This document shows positions 43,049 through 54,074 of a stretch of DNA of 64,000 nt, piece after piece. Each line of letters starts with the position of its first letter. Position 1 is the first letter of the stretch. The notes under the pieces are model-generated. The model was given only the letters and a program-made list of their open reading frames with translations. It made no database searches and was not told the DNA's origin. The DNA lies in assembly GCF_030817215.1 (NCBI RefSeq), contig NZ_JAUSZA010000001.1, forward strand, positions 3,632,501-3,696,500. Reading direction: 5' to 3'. Made by a program: the position numbers and the translations under genes. The DNA comes from Paenibacillus sp. V4I3. Lineage in GTDB: Bacteria; Bacillota; Bacilli; Paenibacillales; NBRC-103111.

Positions 43049-44388
43049 TTTGTAGGTTCCCCCTCAATACCTCTGCTCTTGAGTTCTTCTTGTACATCGC
43101 TGTTCGTGAACATTTTCCTAAGCACTTTGACCAAAGTTAAACCAATCGCTACATATAAGATGCAGAACAAAAGGAGCATCAGATCCACATGTGTGGAGGT
43201 TGTCGCTCCATGAGAGGTCTTCATATAACCTCGAAGTATCCAAGGCTGTCGGCCTACCTCAGCGTAAATCCAACCTAATTCAATCCCCAAAATGGCAAGG
43301 GGGCCTGAAAGGACGATCAACCTCAACAGCCAACTCGGATATTGGACACTCTTTAATTTGTAAACCATCCAAACAGATACCATAGAAAGTACCGTAAGGA
43401 AGATGCCTATCGTGACCATCGAATCAAAGTAATAATGAACAATAAGGGGAGGACGCTCAGCAACCGGTGTTTCATTTAAGCCCTGAACTTCGGAATTCGG
43501 GTTATCGTGAGCTAGAATGCTTAGGGCGAATGGGATTTTTAACCCATATTTAATCTGATGATCTTCTGTTAATATCCCCCCTAGAACAAGCGGGACCTGT
43601 CTGGCCGTCTCAAAATGCCATTCAGCGGCAGCGAGTTTCTCGGGTTGGTATTTAGCCAAAAATTTCCCGGAAAGATCTCCAATAAGTGCAGTTGTTATTG
43701 AAAAAATAAGAGCAGCGATCATCGTTAGCTTGAGTGCTTTACGGTGATAGAGCGAATCGCGCTTCTTAAGCAAAGCAGCGCCGGCAATCGCCGCAAGGAC
43801 GAAGGCGCTAGTCATATAGGCAGAAGAAAGCACATGTGCGACCTTCGTTGGTGTAGCGGGATTGAACATGGCTATAAGCGGCTTAATGTCTGTAATGGAG
43901 CCGTTGTTCAGCTGAAAGCCCTGCGGGGTATTCATAAACGCATTAACGGTTGTGATAAAAAAAGCAGACGCTGAAGATCCTAGCATGACCGGAATACTGA
44001 GCAAGAAATGAGTGATGGGTTTGCGGAATCGATCCCAAGTGTATAGATAGATTCCTAAGAATATAGCTTCAAAGAAAAATGCGAAGGTCTCCATAAACAA
44101 GGGTAAGGCAATAGCTTGACCGGCAACGCGCATAAAACTCGGCCACAGCAGGCTGAGCTGGAGACCTATCGCTGTTCCAGTGACAACGCCAACAGCAACA
44201 GTTATAACGAAACCGCGGGCCCAGCGCCGCGCAAGAAGCAGGTAGTAAGGATCGTTTCGCTTAATGCCAGACCACTCTGCGAAGGCGATCATGACCGGTA
44301 TACCGACACCTATGGTAGCGAAGATAATATGGAAAGCGAATGTGAGCTCAGTGAGCATTCGGCTGTAAAGCACGGGATCATAAGTCAT
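43045..44388 (-). CDS. cydA: Cytochrome bd ubiquinol oxidase subunit I
   Basis: A 447-aa heme-bearing subunit. Visible markers are LTFAFHIIFATIGVGIP (first heme-ligand helix) and AEVGRQPWILRGYMKTSHG (GRQPW motif with quinol-loop side). The short Q loop is the Firmicute type. First recognised gene of cydAB-cydS on the minus strand; expression is expected under low oxygen, but no Rex or ResD site could be identified with confidence upstream. Confidence 0.95.
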   Translation of the reverse strand: MTYDPVLYSRMLTELTFAFHIIFATIGVGIPVMIAFAEWSGIKRNDPYYLLLARRWARGFVITVAVGVVTGTAIGLQLSLLWPSFMRVAGQAIALPLFMETFAFFFEAIFLGIYLYTWDRFRKPITHFLLSIPVMLGSSASAFFITTVNAFMNTPQGFQLNNGSITDIKPLIAMFNPATPTKVAHVLSSAYMTSAFVLAAIAGAALLKKRDSLYHRKALKLTMIAALIFSITTALIGDLSGKFLAKYQPEKLAAAEWHFETARQVPLVLGGILTEDHQIKYGLKIPFALSILAHDNPNSEVQGLNETPVAERPPLIVHYYFDSMVTIGIFLTVLSMVSVWMVYKLKSVQYPSWLLRLIVLSGPLAILGIELGWIYAEVGRQPWILRGYMKTSHGATTSTHVDLMLLLFCILYVAIGLTLVKVLRKMFTNSDVQEELKSRGIEGEPTK

Positions 44389-44437
44389 ATGTGATGAACT
44401 CCTTTTCAGCTTGAAAAAATGCTTGGGAAAGCATGTA

Positions 44438-44542
44438 TTACGAATTTACGAACATCTGTCGGAGCCAGGAAAAAAGCATGAGAGAAGCGACAATCATACA
44501 GAGCCATATTAACCATTTTTCTTGCTTTTTGTACTTATCTAT
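44438..44542 (-). CDS. Possible 34-aa membrane peptide upstream of cydA (ATA start)
   Basis: A frame on the minus strand reads DKYKKQEKWLIWLCMIVASL and continues MLFSWLRQMFVNS before a stop, 49 bp upstream of cydA. It has a charged lead, one membrane helix and a basic-aromatic tail. AGGTGAT lies 7 bases before an ATA codon; no standard start codon is in place except an ATG inside the helix. Could be a genuine small oxidase-associated peptide with a rare start or a changed start base, or chance. Confidence 0.3.
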   Translation of the reverse strand: MDKYKKQEKWLIWLCMIVASLMLFSWLRQMFVNS

Positions 44543-44689
44543 ATTTGATCACCTACAGTACGGGTCAGAATGAATGGTTACATCATCCTATTAGAATGCC
44601 AATATTATGATATTTTACTCCACGTACTTGATTGCCAATCCGATTTTTTAGAGTATAGTAAATTCTATTGATATTCATACATACAGGAA

Positions 44690-44716
44690 AACCCTCAGGC
44701 ATCATGCCTGAGGGTT
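44690..44716 (-). terminator. Terminator of the Tet(L)-like efflux gene
   Basis: AACCCTCAGGCAT-C-ATGCCTGAGGGTT is a perfect 13-bp stem; on the minus strand it runs into TTTTCCTG, 57 bp after the efflux gene stop. Confidence 0.85.
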
Positions 44717-44772
44717 CTCCATCGAATACCAAACGAAAATATCTGGAGGCTGATATCAAATCACTGATTTGT

Positions 44773-46149
44773 TCAATGTTCTATTGCAACGCTTGGTTTC
44801 TTGGTACGGAATTGCAAGTGGTAGAAGAACAAGATCCCTACATGTAATGCAGCAAGAACGAGATAAAAATTGCTGAATAGGTAACTGTTCGGATCGACAT
44901 TTAACGGATTCCAATGAACGGAGGAACCCTGTGCAACCACAATACCGTAAACGCCCGCAGCTATTCCTTGGGCTATAAAACTGACCATCGAGAAAAGACC
45001 CATGCCCACTCCAACCTGATCTTTGGGTAATGATCTTGAAATGGAATTGGACATTGCAATCTGCAAGAAAGATTGGCCTACGTTACCGAACATCAAAAAG
45101 AATGAAATCCATAGCGGCGAGATTCCTGTAAAGACGGACATCAAGACAAAACAAGTAATTAAAGAACCGGAAGCAACAGAGAACAGATAGGAATTGCCTT
45201 TCAGATCCGCCAGTTTCCCGCCTTTTCTCCCCAGAAGGGCGGAGGCTGCCGCCGCAGGGACCATAGCGAAACCAATCCAATTGGAACCAAGATGATAAAC
45301 TTGCGAAAACAGAATCGGAGTTAAGAAATACAAGGAAGTGCCAATGCCACTGATGAGAAACGCCAGCGTTATTGCGATGGTATACTTCCTGTTACGAAAC
45401 AACCTAGGTTGGATAAAAGGTTCTTCGGCGGTACGAATTCGAACGATGAAGAGGATTAAGGTTGCTAATCCGATTACCAAATACCACCAGGTACGATTCG
45501 TGACCCCAAGCAGAAGCAGCGCAATGGATGCGGAGAGTAAGCTTCCGCCAAGCCAATCAAATTTACGCGGAGCTTGTTTCACTTCATGCTCGAGATATTT
45601 TCGATACAGCGGCAACAATAATAAAATCAATAGGGAAGGAAGAAACAGCCATCTCCAATTCGCAAAGCTGACGATAGTAGCGGAAATAACAGGCGCAAGA
45701 GCACTTCCGAGAGCGATCCCGACGGCTGTCATACTTAATGCGGAGCCTCTTTTTTCAGGCGAAAAATACCGTACAGGGATAATCAATGCAATTGCCGGAA
45801 TAGCCGCGGCACCCGCAGATTGCAGGCACCTTCCGAGAAGCGCGAACCAGAATGTTTGGGAAACGAGCCCCATTAGAGAACCCGCCGCAAACAACGTCAG
45901 ACCGAACGTCAATAGGCTCTTCAGTTGGAATCTGTCTGCCAGTTTCCCATAAGTCACGGTTCCGAACGCGTAGATTAGCGTATAGGCGGATGACAGCCAA
46001 CTCACCTGAGCAAGGGTAAGATGAAACTCCACGCTGATTTGCGGAAGCACAACGTTAAACATAAGGGCGCTCATTGATGACATCATAACGGTAAACATCA
46101 ATAATCGCATTAAGATAGGGCCTTTTTGCAGCATTGTTTCAGAATTCAT
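44773..46149 (-). CDS. MFS efflux transporter, Tet(L)/Tet(K)-like, 14 helices
   Basis: A 458-aa drug:H+ antiporter-2 type transporter, the same length as Tet(L). Shared landmarks are the motif C-like LQSAGAAAIPAIALIIPVRY, YGKLADRFQLKSLLTFG, and the C-terminal NVDPNSYLFSNFYLVL. It is clearly diverged from acquired tetracycline determinants and lacks their leader, so substrate is uncertain. The gene is preceded by the TetR regulator on the same strand and by an operator-like inverted repeat at 46172-46191. It probably exports a toxic compound that the TetR protein senses. Confidence 0.85.
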   Translation of the reverse strand: MNSETMLQKGPILMRLLMFTVMMSSMSALMFNVVLPQISVEFHLTLAQVSWLSSAYTLIYAFGTVTYGKLADRFQLKSLLTFGLTLFAAGSLMGLVSQTFWFALLGRCLQSAGAAAIPAIALIIPVRYFSPEKRGSALSMTAVGIALGSALAPVISATIVSFANWRWLFLPSLLILLLLPLYRKYLEHEVKQAPRKFDWLGGSLLSASIALLLLGVTNRTWWYLVIGLATLILFIVRIRTAEEPFIQPRLFRNRKYTIAITLAFLISGIGTSLYFLTPILFSQVYHLGSNWIGFAMVPAAAASALLGRKGGKLADLKGNSYLFSVASGSLITCFVLMSVFTGISPLWISFFLMFGNVGQSFLQIAMSNSISRSLPKDQVGVGMGLFSMVSFIAQGIAAGVYGIVVAQGSSVHWNPLNVDPNSYLFSNFYLVLAALHVGILFFYHLQFRTKKPSVAIEH

Positions 46150-46171
46150 GGTTCATCGCTCCTTTGTATGA

Positions 46172-46191
46172 ATGCAAGCACATACTTGCAT
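46172..46191. promoter_or_regulatory. TetR-type operator before the efflux gene
   Basis: ATGCAAG-CACATA-CTTGCAT, perfect 7-bp arms with a 6-bp gap, between the TetR gene and the efflux gene. A matching site lies upstream of the TetR gene. Confidence 0.75.
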
Positions 46192-46208
46192 TATGGTTTA
46201 TAAAAAAG

Positions 46209-46778
46209 CTAGGGAGTTAATGCCCTAGCGAATAACCGCACGCCTTCCTCGATAAATTCATCCAAATCAATGGGGGATAAGTTGCTATTGAATGCACCAT
46301 GATTCATCAACATGAAAGCATATGCCTGTATGTCAGGTTTTGAAGTGATCACTTTACCTTGCTCAGACATGGAAACCAAATAATTCGTTAAAAGCTTCCT
46401 AAGTTCCTGAGGATGACGGTGGGCCTCCTGATATACTTCTGGAGGGAGACTGCTGCTTCCTTTTTGAATGATCTGAAACAGTTTTCTATTCCTATTCATG
46501 AGATAATGATATTTTTGGCTAATTAAAAGAAGGTCTTCATGCAGCTCGCCCGTCAGAGATTCGTTAAAAAGCTTAGTCATCTCTAAGGCATAGTGATAAC
46601 GGCTGAAGGCAGCCGCTAGCAGCTTCTCTTTCGTTCCGAAATGACGAAATAACGTGACTTCGTTCACTCCGGCAACAGCAGCGATTTCCTTAGTAGTCGT
46701 ACCATCATACCCTTTTTCTGCCATGAGATCGATTGTTGCTAACAGAAGTTTATCACTCGTACTTGGATTGTTGCTCAT
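46209..46778 (-). CDS. TetR-family transcriptional regulator
   Basis: A 189-aa repressor: N-terminal helix-turn-helix LMAEKGYDGTTTKEIAAVAG and VTLFRHFGTKEKLLAAAF, followed by an all-helical ligand domain. It is transcribed toward the efflux gene and has operator-like repeats both before itself and before the efflux gene, implying it represses both. Confidence 0.9.
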   Translation of the reverse strand: MSNNPSTSDKLLLATIDLMAEKGYDGTTTKEIAAVAGVNEVTLFRHFGTKEKLLAAAFSRYHYALEMTKLFNESLTGELHEDLLLISQKYHYLMNRNRKLFQIIQKGSSSLPPEVYQEAHRHPQELRKLLTNYLVSMSEQGKVITSKPDIQAYAFMLMNHGAFNSNLSPIDLDEFIEEGVRLFARALTP

Positions 46779-46795
46779 TGATCTACCCTTCTTTA

Positions 46796-46815
46796 ATGCA
46801 AGTACTTACTTACAT
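46796..46815. promoter_or_regulatory. TetR-type operator before the regulator gene
   Basis: ATGCAAG-TACTTA-CTTACAT has the same 7-6-7 layout as the site at 46172-46191 with one mismatch in the second arm. Confidence 0.7.
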
Positions 46816-46913
46816 TTATTATTGTATTAGGGTTAAGCTGCAATGTCAAGGGCTGGAAGAACAAGTTTTTAAGCCGTTATTTGCTTTTGTGTTGTACCCC
46901 GCAGATCAATAAT

Positions 46914-46950
46914 AAGCTGCCCTTCCTATGTAAATAGCGAAGGGCAGCTT
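46914..46950 (-). terminator. Hairpin after the MocR-type gene
   Basis: AAGCTGCCCTTC (46914-46925) and GAAGGGCAGCTT (46939-46950) form a perfect 12-bp stem; on the minus strand the tail is TTATTATT. Confidence 0.75.
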
Positions 46951-46961
46951 TCACAATCCTA

Positions 46962-48404
46962 TTAACATTTCTGTGTTAGTGCATGAAAAGCCTGAGCTAG
47001 TTTGGATATGCCAGGAGCGATCTCATCCATAGAGGGACGAGCAAAGCTTAATCTCAGATGTCCGGGCTCAGAGCCAAATACGGTTCCGGGCATAAACACA
47101 ACCCCTCGTTTTATCGCTTCCTCCAATAGCTTCTGATCGTCAAGCTTATCCTTGATGGTACACCATATATTTAGACCTCCTCGAGCGGGAGTAAAGCTGA
47201 TTTGATCGGGTAACTCTTGCTGAAGGGATCGAATCATAAGATGCTGCTTCAGAGAAAGGGAGTCTCTTAGGAAGTTCGTATGTTTATCAAACAATTCCGA
47301 TCCCAGAAATTTATTAGCAAGCCACTGTGGGACAATGCTTAGGCCAAAGTCCATTTGCTGGCGAGCATCAGCTAATCGTTGTACGACTGCCTGGGGAGCA
47401 ACCAACCAACCGATCCGTAATCCTGAAGCTGCAACTTTGGATAAGGAACCGACGTAGAGTATGGAACCGTGAGTATCGATGGATTTCAACGTATCAGGAG
47501 GACGATGGTCAAAGGAAGTAAGGCTGAAAGGATCATCTTCTACGATGGGTATACCGAGATCAGCAGCGATCTTCAGCAAGGCTTCTCTTTTAGATGCATG
47601 AAGGATCGTCCCTGTTGGGTTCTGATAGTTCGGATTCAAAAAAATCATGCGAATGCGATGTTGGCGGTACAACGCCATAATGTCTTCGGGTTCGATGCCA
47701 TCTTCTTTTACGGGTAAGCGAAAAATGCGGAGTCCGGCAGATTCGAACATGGACAAAGAATAGTAATAAGACGGATCTTCAATAGCAACCGCATCCCCAG
47801 GAGCTAACAAACATTGCATAATCAAATACAGAGATTGCTGTGAGCCCGAGGTGATAAGGATGGAAGCTTCTGTCGCTCGAATACGTAATCTTTCCTCCAG
47901 AAAACCTACAAGTGTCTCTCTAAGCGGCAAATACCCACTCGGATCGTCATATCCTAAGTAGGCATCGAAAGGAATGTCCCTCATTAATTGCTTTATCGCA
48001 TCATTGGGGAATAAGTCGGCAGATAACTCGCCACTAGCAAAGTCAATGATCGATTCTCGCTCACGTAGAACCTCACGGACCCGGCGGATATACGGAAGAT
48101 TGGGAGCAAATGTACCTCCTTCTACATATTGGCGCCAATTGGGTGTTAAATTGGGCCTAATACCCCAAATATGGTTGCTGACCATGGTACCGCTTCCGCT
48201 GATACTTTCGACAATTCCCCTTGCACGTAATTCCTCATAGGCTTGTACGACGGTGCTTCGGTTTACTTCCAGTCGTTCGGCAAGCTTACGTTCAGAAGGC
48301 AAGAAACTTCCGGGCGGATATTCGCCATGTATGATACTCCTCTCCATCTCATCTGAGATCTGTTGATAGAGAGGTTTTTTACTCGTTCGGTCAGGTTTGC
48401 GCAT
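46962..48404 (-). CDS. MocR-type regulator (GntR DNA-binding + aminotransferase domain)
   Basis: A 480-aa protein: winged helix (residues 1-70; SERKLAERLEVNRSTVVQAY) fused to a fold-type I aminotransferase domain with GYDDPSGYLPLRETLVGFL, NPNYQNPTGTIL and the PLP-Lys region YVGSLSKVAASGLRIGW. MocR proteins use PLP as effector and control amino-acid, amine or vitamin B6 genes. The M at 48404 has GATGGTGG upstream; a longer start at 48416 is possible. No divergent target gene lies beside it, so its regulon cannot be guessed. Confidence 0.88.
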   Translation of the reverse strand: MRKPDRTSKKPLYQQISDEMERSIIHGEYPPGSFLPSERKLAERLEVNRSTVVQAYEELRARGIVESISGSGTMVSNHIWGIRPNLTPNWRQYVEGGTFAPNLPYIRRVREVLRERESIIDFASGELSADLFPNDAIKQLMRDIPFDAYLGYDDPSGYLPLRETLVGFLEERLRIRATEASILITSGSQQSLYLIMQCLLAPGDAVAIEDPSYYYSLSMFESAGLRIFRLPVKEDGIEPEDIMALYRQHRIRMIFLNPNYQNPTGTILHASKREALLKIAADLGIPIVEDDPFSLTSFDHRPPDTLKSIDTHGSILYVGSLSKVAASGLRIGWLVAPQAVVQRLADARQQMDFGLSIVPQWLANKFLGSELFDKHTNFLRDSLSLKQHLMIRSLQQELPDQISFTPARGGLNIWCTIKDKLDDQKLLEEAIKRGVVFMPGTVFGSEPGHLRLSFARPSMDEIAPGISKLAQAFHALTQKC

Positions 48405-48630
48405 GTATACCACCATCTTTTAGAAATATCAATTTATTCCATAGTATAATACAGTTCACGAATTCGTTGTTTAACTCTCGAGTAGAATATTTGACAAACT
48501 CGCTAATCTTTTGATAATGGCTGGGATAAAATGTGAAAGAATGGAGAAAGGGTCTGATTATTATTCGCGTAATAATTGGAAAACATTCCATGGAATTGGC
48601 TGTGCAATAACCCTTTATTCCATCACAGTG

Positions 48631-49944
<1,314 letters not shown>

Positions 49945-49978
49945 TCATAACATTTTAGTTATATATTTGGGGGCGCTC

Positions 49979-50806
49979 ATGAATACTAAACACTTGTCCT
50001 TGTTCATTCAGGTTATTAAAAAGGGGAGTATTACTCAAGTTGCAAAGGAAACCTATGTGAGCCAACCTGCGATTTCCATGCAGCTAAAGCGTTTGGAGCA
50101 GGAAGTAGGAGTTCCCCTGTTTACGGTTGTTGGCCGGGATATCGCTGTGACGGATGCAGGACTTACTCTGATGGAGTATGCAGAGTCCATGCTGTCCTTG
50201 GAAGGACAGATTTATCGGGCAATGGAGGAATATCGGCGAGGGAATCGAGGCAAGATCATTGTAGCTGCTTCCCATGTAGTCGCGGCATATTTGTTACCGA
50301 AAATCATGTATTCGTTTACTCAAACTTATTCCGATATCATCATAGAACTGCAAACAAGAACGGATGAGGAAATTGCGAGATTAGTCAGAATGGGCAGCAT
50401 TGATATCGGAATGACGCTGCAGCCACCAGACGACCATTTTTCATTTCGAGTCACACCATTCGCTCAGGAGCGATTGATAGGTATTCAACCTTCGTTGTCA
50501 TTCCATAGCCGAAAGATGATCGTTCCTCGTGATGTTGTATCCTTACCCATAAACGATACATGGGATATGGAGATCATGCATCTTGATTCCACCGAGACTG
50601 TTAAACAATTTGTTATGCAGGGAATGGGGTACGGAGTGATCTTGGAGTCAGCAGCTAGTTTAGAGCTATCTTATGGGAAGTTGCTGCCTTGGACAACGTT
50701 CACACCAATACCTGTGGTAGCGAGTGTTATTACACGGCCTGCCGAGCGTCTGTCCAAGAGTGTTTGGTATTTCTTGAATCATCTAAGGAATGGAGAGGAC
50801 GGATGA
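49979..50806 (+). CDS. LysR-family transcriptional regulator
   Basis: A 275-aa regulator: winged helix at the N-terminus (GSITQVAKETYVSQPAISMQ, RLEQEVGVPLF) and a periplasmic-binding-type effector domain (from about residue 88). ATG 49979 follows GGGGG by 5 bases; the TTG at 49967 precedes that site. Divergent from the desulfurase gene with an AT-rich gap of ~115 bp and upstream of a cystine-type importer, so likely regulates sulfur-amino-acid genes in the CysB/CysL/YtlI manner (inference). Confidence 0.85.
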   Translation: MNTKHLSLFIQVIKKGSITQVAKETYVSQPAISMQLKRLEQEVGVPLFTVVGRDIAVTDAGLTLMEYAESMLSLEGQIYRAMEEYRRGNRGKIIVAASHVVAAYLLPKIMYSFTQTYSDIIIELQTRTDEEIARLVRMGSIDIGMTLQPPDDHFSFRVTPFAQERLIGIQPSLSFHSRKMIVPRDVVSLPINDTWDMEIMHLDSTETVKQFVMQGMGYGVILESAASLELSYGKLLPWTTFTPIPVVASVITRPAERLSKSVWYFLNHLRNGEDG

Positions 50807-50945
50807 GATGAGAAAAAATGGCGGGATTGGTTGGGAAAGAAATCTCGAAATTGGGTGGTTACTTACCCATGAGGCTAAGCTACTATTATGTAAATGAGTA
50901 GTCACCTTTTCATAGAAAAAAACAATAGGATAGATTGGGGAGTAT

Positions 50946-51521
50946 ATGTCAGCTCTGAATACACAAAACCTATCGACCGGCGTTATGTCTGCGTTGACGG
51001 TTATCGATCAATTTACTCTGAATGAATTGGCAGGCGGCTTCATTATTCCGGCGTTTATGGAATCACCTCTTATTGGCGGGATGGCCATTTTAGGTTTTTT
51101 TATCGCACCCAAAATTTCGAAATCAATTCCTCCGTTACTAGGGGTGATACTCTTTGGCGTCTTGGGACTTTTCATCGGGTATGATTTTCCGGCAGTACCA
51201 GAGGCTGCAGAGTTTGCCATACCTCAAATCATTATTCCTTCATTCACCGTTCACAGTTTCTTCTCGATTGCGATTCCGATTGCCGTTCTGATTTTGACAA
51301 ATGATATTGCAGTGGCTTTAGCTGCTTTGAAGAAAAATGACTATCAGCCCCCAGTTAACCAGACGCTTGTGCTTTCAGGGATTGGCACGCTTATTGCCGG
51401 TTTTTTTGGAGGTCATGCCGTGAACATTGGGGGGATGATGAATACCCTATACTCTGAAACTTCAGAGACATTAGTACAGCGAATTAATCCAACTGAAATA
51501 GTAGGAATATTTCTTGACTGA
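50946..51521 (+). pseudogene. BenE-type permease fragment
   Basis: 191 codons matching only the middle of benzoate:H+ symporters of the BenE family (~390 aa): AGGFIIPAFMESPLIGGMA and NDIAVALAALKKNDYQPPVN, GFFGGHAVNIGGMM. The N-terminal third is missing and the protein stops in an unrelated tail (INPTEIVGIFLD). Probably a nonfunctional remnant, although it has an ATG with GGGGAG upstream. Confidence 0.65.
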
Positions 51522-51578
51522 ATAAAGTTAGTAGTGATAAGATGACAAAAGTTCAAATAACAACATGGAGGTCTTCAA

Positions 51579-52436
51579 ATGAAAAAACAATATCTATCGG
51601 CGGGCATGATACTTCTAGCGAGCTCTCTTATATTTACTGCATGCGGAACAAAAGAAACGGCTAATAAACCATCTCCAACTGCGGCAGCAACCAAAGAAGC
51701 TGCGGCGAAAGAAACACCCGGACAAGCAACTCAAACCTTGTTGGATACGGTCAAAGCAAATGGGAAAATTCGCGTAGGAACGGAAGGGACTTATGCACCT
51801 TTCACGTACCATGACAAGGATGGGAAATTAACAGGGTTCGATGTAGAAATTGCTCAAGAAATCGCTAAGAAAATTGGTGTTCAAGCCGAATTCATCGAAA
51901 CCAAATGGGATGGCATGTTTGCTGGGCTGGATTCCAAACGATTTGATATTGTCGTGAACGAAGTTACCATTAAAGAAGATCGTAAAGTGAAATACGATTT
52001 CTCAGATCCTTATATCGTGTCTAAAGCCGTTTTGATTGTACACAAAGACAATAAAGATATTAAAAAAATAACGGATTTGAAAGGTAAAAAAGCAGGGCAA
52101 TCATTAACAAGCAACTTAACCGAAATTGCTAAATCCAACGGTGCAGAGATTGTACAAACCGACGGATTTAATCAAGCCATCGATCTGCTGCTGTCCAAAC
52201 GTATTGATGCCACCATTAATGATGGGCTGTCTTACCTGGATTTGAAAAAACAAAAACCGGATGTAGCTATTCAAGTCGTCGATGAGACCAAGGAAGCATC
52301 GCAAAGTGCCGTTTTGTTAAACAAGGGCAATCAAGAGCTCGTTGATGCGATCAATATAGCATTGGCTGATTTGAAGAAAGATGGAACTTATCTCAAAATT
52401 TCTGAAAAATACTTTGGCCAAGACGTATCGAAGTAG
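51579..52436 (+). CDS. Cystine-type amino-acid ABC transporter binding lipoprotein
   Basis: A 285-aa family 3 binding protein. Signal peptide ends at lipid-anchor Cys22 (IFTAC). The ligand-site pattern VGTEGTYAPFTYHDKDGKLT, GFDVEIAQEIAKKIG and WDGMFAGLDSKRFDIVVNEV closely resembles cystine binding proteins such as TcyA. The ATG follows GGAGG. First gene of a complete polar amino-acid importer whose position near a desulfurase supports cystine as ligand (inference). Confidence 0.85.
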   Translation: MKKQYLSAGMILLASSLIFTACGTKETANKPSPTAAATKEAAAKETPGQATQTLLDTVKANGKIRVGTEGTYAPFTYHDKDGKLTGFDVEIAQEIAKKIGVQAEFIETKWDGMFAGLDSKRFDIVVNEVTIKEDRKVKYDFSDPYIVSKAVLIVHKDNKDIKKITDLKGKKAGQSLTSNLTEIAKSNGAEIVQTDGFNQAIDLLLSKRIDATINDGLSYLDLKKQKPDVAIQVVDETKEASQSAVLLNKGNQELVDAINIALADLKKDGTYLKISEKYFGQDVSK

Positions 52437-52447
52437 GGTTATCTAAC

Positions 52448-53116
52448 ATGGACGATAGAAAATGGCAAATCTTCATAGACTCATTTCTTCCCCTGCTTAA
52501 GGCAGGGGTTGCTTTTACTGTACCTTTGACTTTAATCTCATTTACAATGGGGCTTTGTCTTGCCTTGGTAACCGCATTAATCCGTATTTCCGATATTAAA
52601 CCTCTTGTTCAGGCAGCACGTTTTTACGTGTGGATTATTCGGGGCACGCCTTTGCTGGTGCAGTTGTTTATTATTTTTTATGGACTGCCAAGTATCGGGA
52701 TTACACTGGATGCTTTCCCATCAGCTGTTATAGGATTTACCTTAAGTGTTGGCGCCTATGGATCTGAGATTATTCGTGGAGCTCTGCTCTCGACACCAAA
52801 AGGACAATGGGAAGCATCCTATTCGCTCGGAATGACTAAGCTTCAAGCGCTGCGGGTCATCATATTGCCCCAAGCAATTCGTATTTCGATTCCATCACTT
52901 TTTAACTCGTTCATAAGTTTGGTGAAAGACACCTCACTCGCAGCTACTGTCACGGTGACGGAAATGTTTCAAAAAGCTCAGCAAATTACGGCTACCGTTT
53001 ATGAACCCTTATTGCTTTATTGTGAAGCTGCACTCATTTATCTGGTGCTTAGTACAATTCTTTCAAATATTCAAGGTCGTTTGGAGAAAAAGTTTGACCT
53101 TCATACGGCTAGATAG
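52448..53116 (+). CDS. Cystine-type amino-acid ABC transporter permease
   Basis: A 222-aa His/Glu/Gln/Arg-type permease with about five helices; [20 protein letters not shown] and the EAA loop [20 protein letters not shown] are hallmarks. It begins 11 bp after the binding-protein stop; a homodimer of this subunit is expected to form the pore. Confidence 0.9.
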   Translation: MDDRKWQIFIDSFLPLLKAGVAFTVPLTLISFTMGLCLALVTALIRISDIKPLVQAARFYVWIIRGTPLLVQLFIIFYGLPSIGITLDAFPSAVIGFTLSVGAYGSEIIRGALLSTPKGQWEASYSLGMTKLQALRVIILPQAIRISIPSLFNSFISLVKDTSLAATVTVTEMFQKAQQITATVYEPLLLYCEAALIYLVLSTILSNIQGRLEKKFDLHTAR

Positions 53117-53126
53117 TGGTGGATGT

Positions 53127-53879
53127 ATGATTACAATCAACAATCTATTCAAAACCTTCGGTTCACAGCAGGTGTTAAAAGGTATCAATATTGCCTTAGA
53201 GAGAGGCAAAGTGATGGTTGTCATCGGTCCCTCGGGCTCCGGGAAATCTACCTTGCTTCGTTCTATTAACGCTCTAGAAATTCCTGATAAAGGCACGATT
53301 GAGGTAGGGGACTCTCAGCTTACATTTACTGAAATAGATAAGCCAAAACAGAGTGAGATCCTCGCTTTAAGGAAAAAGACAGGGATGGTTTTTCAGTCCT
53401 ATCATTTATTTCCTCATTTAACGGTATTACAAAATGTCACGGCAGCTCAGGTCGTTGTGAAGAAAAGAAGCAGACAAGAGGCTAAAAGCAAAGCGGTTGA
53501 ACTGCTCAGGAAAGTCGGTTTAGAGGACAAGGCTAGCTTTTATCCGCATCAGCTATCCGGAGGACAACAGCAGCGGGTAGGTATAGCCCGAGCATTGGCC
53601 ATAGATCCTGAAGTGCTCTTATTTGATGAGCCAACTTCCGCCTTAGACCCTGAGCTTGTGGGGGAAGTGCTTAAAGTCATGAAGGACTTGGCCGTGGAAG
53701 GTATGACTATGATGATTGTTACGCATGAAATGCAATTCGCTAAGGAAGTAGCGGATACTGTTGTCTTTATGAACGATGGCAGTATTATTGAGCAGGGTGC
53801 TCCCGATTCTTTGTTTAATCATCCTACACAAGATAGAACAAGATTGTTTTTAGCTAGACTTAGCGGGGCAAACAGCTAA
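53127..53879 (+). CDS. Cystine-type amino-acid ABC transporter ATPase
   Basis: A 250-aa ATPase: Walker [11 protein letters not shown]-loop [15 protein letters not shown], signature LSGGQQQR, Walker [12 protein letters not shown], His switch VTHEM. ATG 53127 follows GTGGTGGAT; a longer in-frame extension would overlap the permease gene. Together with the two preceding genes it makes a full importer, unlike the sugar systems of this window. Confidence 0.93.
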   Translation: MITINNLFKTFGSQQVLKGINIALERGKVMVVIGPSGSGKSTLLRSINALEIPDKGTIEVGDSQLTFTEIDKPKQSEILALRKKTGMVFQSYHLFPHLTVLQNVTAAQVVVKKRSRQEAKSKAVELLRKVGLEDKASFYPHQLSGGQQQRVGIARALAIDPEVLLFDEPTSALDPELVGEVLKVMKDLAVEGMTMMIVTHEMQFAKEVADTVVFMNDGSIIEQGAPDSLFNHPTQDRTRLFLARLSGANS

Positions 53880-53919
53880 TAATAGCTGTTTGCCATAAGG
53901 CTAGTATGAACGATACTAG

Positions 53920-53956
53920 GACTGCCGAATCTTTCGGCAGTCTATTCTTTATTTTT
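53920..53956 (+). terminator. Terminator of the amino-acid importer operon
   Basis: GACTGCCGAA-TCT-TTCGGCAGTC is a perfect 10-bp stem followed by a T-rich stretch. Confidence 0.88.
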
Positions 53957-54074
53957 CAAGATACTGCAGAAAGGCGTGTAAATAACAAGGCAGCATAAAC
54001 AATTACATGCCACTACTTGTATTTATGTCATACAATAGTTGTGGAATGTTTCATTTAAATGGGGAGGAATCAGT

